From Aedes albopictus (Eukaryota; Arthropoda; Insecta; Diptera; Culicidae): 64,000 nucleotides of DNA. Of the stretch, positions 58,301-64,000 are shown one piece after another; the stretch's first letter is position 1, and every line of letters starts with the position of its first letter. The notes below the pieces were generated by a model. The model searched no databases, was not told where the DNA came from, and was given only the letters and a program-made list of their open reading frames with translations. Position numbers and translations under genes: made by a program. The stretch covers positions 45,935,155 through 45,999,154 of the forward strand of contig NC_085137.1 of NCBI RefSeq assembly GCF_035046485.1, read 5' to 3'.

Positions 58301-60220
58301 TTACGTTGGTAAAAAGATAGGGTTTTGAGATATTTGAGTTTTTGTGACAAAAATGATATTTTTAATGTTAAAAAGATTTTTTTCACAGTGTATATTTTCT
58401 TAGGAATCACCATTTAGTTATCTAACTTTGCTGAACAATAAAATCAGCATCTAACTGCGATTTCTGACCGAAATAATTTACACAGAAAAAAATATTTACC
58501 AAATGTGAAAACTGTGAAATGTTTGAAATGTTATAACTTTTTTGTTTATTAGTTTACCATCACCAAATTGTTATGGTAGATTGCTAATACAATGGACCGT
58601 CTTCCCTAAAAAAATTACGTTGGTAAAAAGATAGGGTTTTGAGATATTTGAGTTTTTGTGACAAAAATGATATTTTTTAATGTTAAAAAAGATGTTTTTT
58701 CACAGTGTATATTTTCTTAGGAATCACCATTTAGTTATCTAACTTTGCTGAAAAATTCATAGCAATCGAACGAACCATTTTGGCTGTGCAGATTTTTGAA
58801 TATTTTTGAACCATTTACACATACACCCTTTTGAAAAGTTAGTCGTGATTCAAAATAAAAATTTGATATCGAAAAATGGCGATTTAGATGGAACTGAACA
58901 ACTGTGCAAAGTTTCAGTTCAATAGAAAATCATGAATTAAAAAATTTCCTTAATTTTGATGCTGTTGCTTGGAATCGCTCATAGGAAATTAAATCACTTC
59001 ATTGAATGTTTGAACTGCGTTAGATAAATATTTTTTTGATAGGAATCTGTACATGAACAAACGACTAATATTTGTGTAGAAGTGTGAAACTTTTCAGCAG
59101 GCACTGCAATCTGTCAGTCCTGATAGGAAACAATCCAGAATATTGGAATTACGTTTAAATAACATCGATTGAACATCACAACAACATGTTTGCCGAATAC
59201 TACTTGAATCGAATGAAATACATTTAAATAACATCATAATAACGTTTTTTCAACATCATTTTCCAAATAGTAAACAACGATGTGATTGTTGTTTTTGAAT
59301 ACCTGTTTAGAACATAAGTATAACAATAACAAAGTTGTAGTGCAGTTTCTGACTTTTTCCTGATTTTTTTGCTATCAAATGTTTTGCGGAAGCAAAATCA
59401 GTGTTTATTTGTGAGATTTAGCGGCCACGTAAGTACCCAAAGTGATTTTTAGATGACATATAAGGCTTGACACTGAGGTTAAGTTCAATGGCGACTTTCC
59501 TCTGCCGACCCATTAGGGGCTGTCCATAAACCACGTGGTCATTTTTTTGGGACTTCTCAACCCCCCCCCCCCCCCCGCGTGGTCATTAGTCCATACAAAT
59601 TTTTTTATTCGTCCATACAAAATGGTCATTGGCCGACCCCCCCCCCCCCCCCTCATGACCACGTGGTTTATGGACAGCCTCTTAGGACTAAAACGACTTC
59701 CGCAATCGCCAAGAATTTTAGTGAATATTCTTATACCCGTTAAGCAAATTTGAAGACAACAACGAAATATCAAGTCCAGGCAATCAACAATCGCAAAGCA
59801 TAAAATATTAGTGTTGGATTAGTTGGAAAGCTTCAAGTGCAAACGATTTTTCATGAATAATGTTCAAATGAATGAGGACAGACAGCGAATTGATAAACTT
59901 ATACACCAACGTATTTAATACGTAAACTTAACGTATTCTTAACATACTTCAGCGCAAAGGTTATAACTATGTGGTGTTGATGTTTTTCATATCATCTTGA
60001 ATTGAAGGCAGACAATGATACAAAACTCTAGTGCAATCAACGTTCAATTTACGTTAATCTAACTTATGGTTTGGTTGGTAAGATTTTTCAGTGACTTGTT
60101 ATTGCCAAACATAGTTAAAACATGATTTTAACATAAGATGTGTTCAAATTCGATTATAGTACCATACTATAACATCTTTTTCAAATTTAATTTTCAAAGA
60201 TGTTTTCTGTGTTACTTGGG
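55354..60220. mobile_element. CCCAAGTAACA-TIR element in HLE copy 4
   Basis: Same as 25400-30266, with TA flanks, the large inverted repeat (56032-58926) and the two unrecognised Lys/Asn-rich frames (56664-57008, 57075-57467). Confidence 0.6.
59516..59681. mobile_element. PIF/Harbinger-type MITE in HLE copy 4
   Basis: Same as 29562-29727, with TTA flanks and two poly-C tracts of apparently equal length to those in copy 3. Confidence 0.8.
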
Positions 60221-62714
60221 TACCGCCATCTACTCAGTGGGTTTGCGTACCACAGCATAATTAGCATTGGGCGATTATGCTTACGCGACGATGATTTTTA
60301 TCGCCTTTTGTTCCAAGTGATACGTCTGTTTGTCTGTGGATATAGTATACGACTATTTTCCTATTTATCGTTCATCAGGTTATAGAAAAAGCTGCGATTT
60401 TATGTGTCGCATGCATGGGTTTGGTTAACTTTTATATTTGGTCACTTCCGGCGGGATACCCGGAACCGGTTCCGGTACACTACCGGATCAGATATGGTCT
60501 GAGACTATTTTCCTGTTAACCATTCATCAGGTTACATAAAAAGCGGTGATTTGATGTGTCGCATGCATGGGTTTGGTTCACTTTTATATTTGGCCACTTC
60601 CGGCGGGACACCCAGAACCGGTTCCGGAACACTACCGGTTCAGATATAATCTCCGACTATTCTCCTGGTTACCGTTCGTCAGATAATCGAAAATGTCGTG
60701 GTTAAATGGGTCGCATGCATGGGTTTGTTGCAATTTCATATCTGGCCCCTTCCTGGGGTACCGGTCCGGAACACCTAAATGGCCATAACTCCGGAACGGC
60801 TGGACCGATTCAAACCATTTTCAATAGGAAACAATGGGACAATATTCCGCGTCGATTGAAAATAAAAGCGTTGAAATCGGATGATATTTACTATCCAAAA
60901 GTTAGGTGACCTTTTTGTACACATACACACATACACACGCACACACATACATACATACACACATACATACACACAGACATCATCTCAACTCGTCGAGCTG
61001 AGTCGATTGGTATATAAGACTTGGCCCTCCGGGGGTTCTATCAAAATTTCATTTTTGGAGTGAACATATAGCCTTTCGGTACACCTTGGTGTACGAGAAA
61101 GGCAAAAACTGTGATAAGATTGACCATTTTCAAGTAGTAGCCAGTTTAAGCATGAACATAGATGACCGCACAATTCCTAGTTGCTACTCCGTGATTGACC
61201 AAAGCAATCGAAATTGCACAAGGAACCAATGAATAGGTTTTCAATCTATAGCCAGTTTGAGGCATGCAAGTCAAAAACATGTAGAGTTCAATTACTACGT
61301 AACGGTTGAGATTTGACCATGTGCGTAGAAATTTGTTTTCACCATTTATGATCCTCTATCACTCCTTAAAAAGTTTACATTCACGAGCCTACCACCCTGT
61401 ATAATCTGAACCTGTTTGCTTGCTAACGTTCATAAGGTTATCAAAAAAAGCCGCGCTTTGCTGTATCGCATGCATAGGTTTGGTTCAATTTTATATTTGG
61501 CCGCTTTCGGAGGGACACCCGGAACTAGTTCCGGCACTAGCGGCAGTCCCTAATGTGGTCTTAGCCTACTTTCTTGATAACCAGTCATCAAGCCGTTATT
61601 TGTTGTATCGCATACATGGGATTGGTTATCTTTTATATAAGGCCATTTCCGGTGGGACAACCGGTAACGGTTCCGGAACAAGACCGGATCAGATATAGTC
61701 TGAGACTATTTTCTTGCTAACCATTCATCAGGTTGTCGCTTTTTGATGTGTCGCATGCATGGGCTTGGGACATCCGGAACCGGTTCTGGAACACTACCGG
61801 TTCAGATATGGTCGGAGACTAGTTTCTTGCTAACCTTTCATTAGGTTATAAAAAAAAGCCGCGATTTAATGTGTCGAATGCATGGGTTTGGTTCACATTT
61901 ATAATTGGTCATTTCCGTCGAGACACCCGGAACTGGTTCCGGAATACAGCCGGCAGTCCCCAATGTGGTCTGAGCCTACTTTCTGATTGACCGGCCATCA
62001 GGTTATTGTAAAAGCCGTGATTTGATGTGTCGCATGCTTGGGTTTGGTTTACTTTTATATTTGGCCACTTCCGTCGTGACCCCCGCCGGAACCGGATCCG
62101 GAACACTACAGATATGGTCTGACACTATTTTTATGCTAACTGTTCATCAGGTTACCGAAAACGCCGCTGCTTGATGTGTCGCATGAATAGCTTATGTTCA
62201 ATTTTATATTTGGCCACTTCCGGCGGGACACCCAGAGCCGGTTCTGGAGCACTACCGATTCAGATATGGTCTGAGACTATGTTTCTGCTTACCGTTCATC
62301 AGACAATCGAAAATGCCGTGGTTTGATGGGTCGCACGCATGGGGTTGTTGCATTTTCATGTCTGGCCCCTTCCAGGGGTACCGGTCCGGAACACCTAAAT
62401 GGCCATAACTCCGGAACGGCTGCACCGATCCGAACCATTTTCAATAGGAAACAATGGGACCAGATTCCGCGTCGAATGAACCATCGGTCATTAAAATCGG
62501 TTGAGGTTTACTGCCAAAAAGTGATGTGAGTTTATTTTGTACACACACATACACACACACATACATACATACACACACACAGACATCACCTCAATTCGTC
62601 GAGCTGAGTCGATTGGTATATGTGACTCGACTCTCCGGGCCTTCTATCAAAAAATCATTTTTGGAGTGAACATATAGCCTTTCCAGTACACTTAGTGTAC
62701 GAGAAAGGCAAAAA

Positions 62715-64000
62715 CATTCCTCTTTCGTCCAATGCAATAATGGTAGTTACATATTTTCATCTTACCTGTCCTCCGGTGGGAAATCCTTTCCATATTGACT
62801 TCGACCTTTCAATACCCACTCCATTAGAAAAAGTGCTCCAAGGCCAAACCCATAACGAGTCATTCTCGCATTCCATCCATCATCGTCGTCTGGGTCTATT
62901 TATTATTACGACACGCAAGTCACCCCACACAGTCAGTCAGTCAGTCAGTACCTACTTAATCCTTTGACCCGTAACGTGACTTCAGCGAAGCGATCTGACT
63001 CGGAGACTTACCTACCTTTGTGGCTTTGTTGGTTTTCCTTTTTCTTCGATGCTATGGTGGCACATCGAGAAATGACACCCACGCTCTCACGGTTTGCCGA
63101 AAATCAGGTGAGTCATCGAAAATCATGACCGTGCAAAAGAAGAAATCGAATTTTATTCGATTTAGTTTTTGTGACTGTGGTTTATGTGTAAGGTTTCCGT
63201 CATGGATTTCATTTTTACAGTTGAAGAACATTCGCCGAGTTTTCGTAATTGCAGTGTTACCAGCTTTCAAACGGTTTTATTGCGTTATGGCAAACTAGAT
63301 AGCAATTAAAACCAATGGACTTCTTTCAAATAAACACAACCAAATGCTCAACTTTATTCACCGTACCATTTTATTGTATTTCGTTTCAATTGATATTCCA
63401 TCTCTCACTTTCGTCTAGCATAATCGTTCATTTGCTTATCGATTCCGTTGAAATTTTTCAATTTCACATACAATTTTCTATGCTGCAATAAATATTTCAG
63501 TACCCTAACAGTTGTGTCACCGTATTATTATGTTTAGTTTTAACTTTTTGATCTAGTCTGTGATATTGTTACATCACCTGGATTCATCAACCTAAATGTG
63601 ACGATGACACAAACAATTGGAACTTATAACGATATGGATCTGTTTGAAATGGAACTGTGAAACGTGTGTAGGTATCCTTGCCACCCCATACGTTTCACCT
63701 CTCTTTGGGATATGGTTATATCACATTTTATTTGTGTCTAAGTTTTTCCATTACCCTAATGGAAAGTGAATTCTGAATCGTTGTTGTTTGTAAAACGTGA
63801 GAGAGACAGAACGTATGCTCCCCACAAACTGCGCTGTACCTCGTTAAAAACTCATCAAACTGTCTCGTAATAAAGCATTGAATTCACAGAAGGAACCAAA
63901 ATCCTTCCCATTTGCATCCCAATAAAAATCCAATCAAAACTTTCACGATGCTTGCAACACTTTCTCTCTTCCGTCCGGATGTATATAGGTAATGGCTGAA
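62715..64000. other. Apparently unique intergenic DNA
   Basis: No repeat hallmark apart from a short (CAGT)n near 62934-62958. Frames at 62695-62967 and 63020-63298 start in or next to the HLE and resemble nothing I know. I do not call a gene, though an untranslated exon cannot be excluded. Confidence 0.4.

Larger units (their letters stand above)
52055..62714 (+). mobile_element. Helentron-like element (HLE) copy 4, twin of copy 3
   Basis: Matches 22101-32760 at a constant offset of 29,954 from the left end (after an A10 run, versus A9 in copy 3) to the final AAAAA. Outside these points the flanks are unrelated: AATTTCTCAG before and CATTCCTCTTTCG after. It contains the same nested insertions: hAT-like MITE 54345-54673, CACAGAC MITE 55215-60338, CCCAAGTAACA element 55354-60220, Harbinger MITE 59516-59681, internal terminus 61071-61108, and final hairpin 62677-62709. 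I noticed no substitution in the lines I compared, but did not align every base. Confidence 0.75.

Noticed and set aside
62695..63298. Frames after HLE copy 4
   Set aside because: One begins inside the HLE terminal hairpin; neither has a recognisable domain or splice context.

Overview
The window looks like a piece of mosquito chromosome, most likely Aedes (Ae. aegypti or a close relative). The basis is one intron-containing insect gene of the imaginal disc growth factor (IDGF) family in a sea of repeats with an Aedes flavour: tRNA-derived SINEs with a GAA-triplet tail (Feilai type), an ITmD37E transposon, R1-clade and APE-type non-LTR retrotransposons, and many MITEs. There is no prokaryotic signature. 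I see one intact host gene; nearly all other open frames are repeat translations or decayed transposon proteins.

Layout. 1-2229: reverse-oriented copy of a repeat family I call the 'Helentron-like element' (HLE), cut by the window edge. 2230-8000: a hAT-type MITE carrying a tRNA-like sequence, foldback MITEs, a minisatellite block, a 176-bp GT microsatellite, then Penelope-like and non-LTR fragments. 8015-21255: the Idgf gene, with exons at 8173-8290, 8577-9309 and 20705-21179, encoding a 441-aa secreted chitinase-like protein without the catalytic glutamate. Its 11.4-kb second intron is filled with minisatellites, two satellite-like tandem arrays, long-TIR elements and HLE copy 2. 22101-32760: HLE copy 3, 10.66 kb, with several nested transposons. 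32761-47400: minisatellite blocks, an R1-clade retrotransposon split by a SINE, more SINEs, a CTCACT-type array split by a CCCAAGTAACA element, and low-complexity AT-rich DNA. 47400-51840: a decayed APE/RT non-LTR element split by an ITmD37E transposon, followed by a hAT foldback. 52055-62714: HLE copy 4, which appears identical to copy 3 at a constant offset of 29,954. 62715-64000: apparently unique intergenic DNA.

The most interesting system is the HLE family. Its ends are constant: a sub-terminal TGCCTTTCTCGT repeat that is inverted at the other end, a strong terminal hairpin on the right, A-runs at both flanks with no other target duplication, and an interior of about 152-bp tandem repeats plus a CA microsatellite. 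This matches the architecture of Helentron-derived non-autonomous rolling-circle elements (DINE-1/HINE). Copies 3 and 4 share exactly the interval between the family's own termini, while their flanks differ. That argues for recent movement of a 10.66-kb unit that read past an internal right terminus at 31117-31154. The nested insertions, many with target duplications, give a readable order of events.

How the parts work together: only Idgf has an evident host function. The rest is mobile DNA that has enlarged its intron and the flanks. Family assignments rest on motif memory and manual reading; no search was run.
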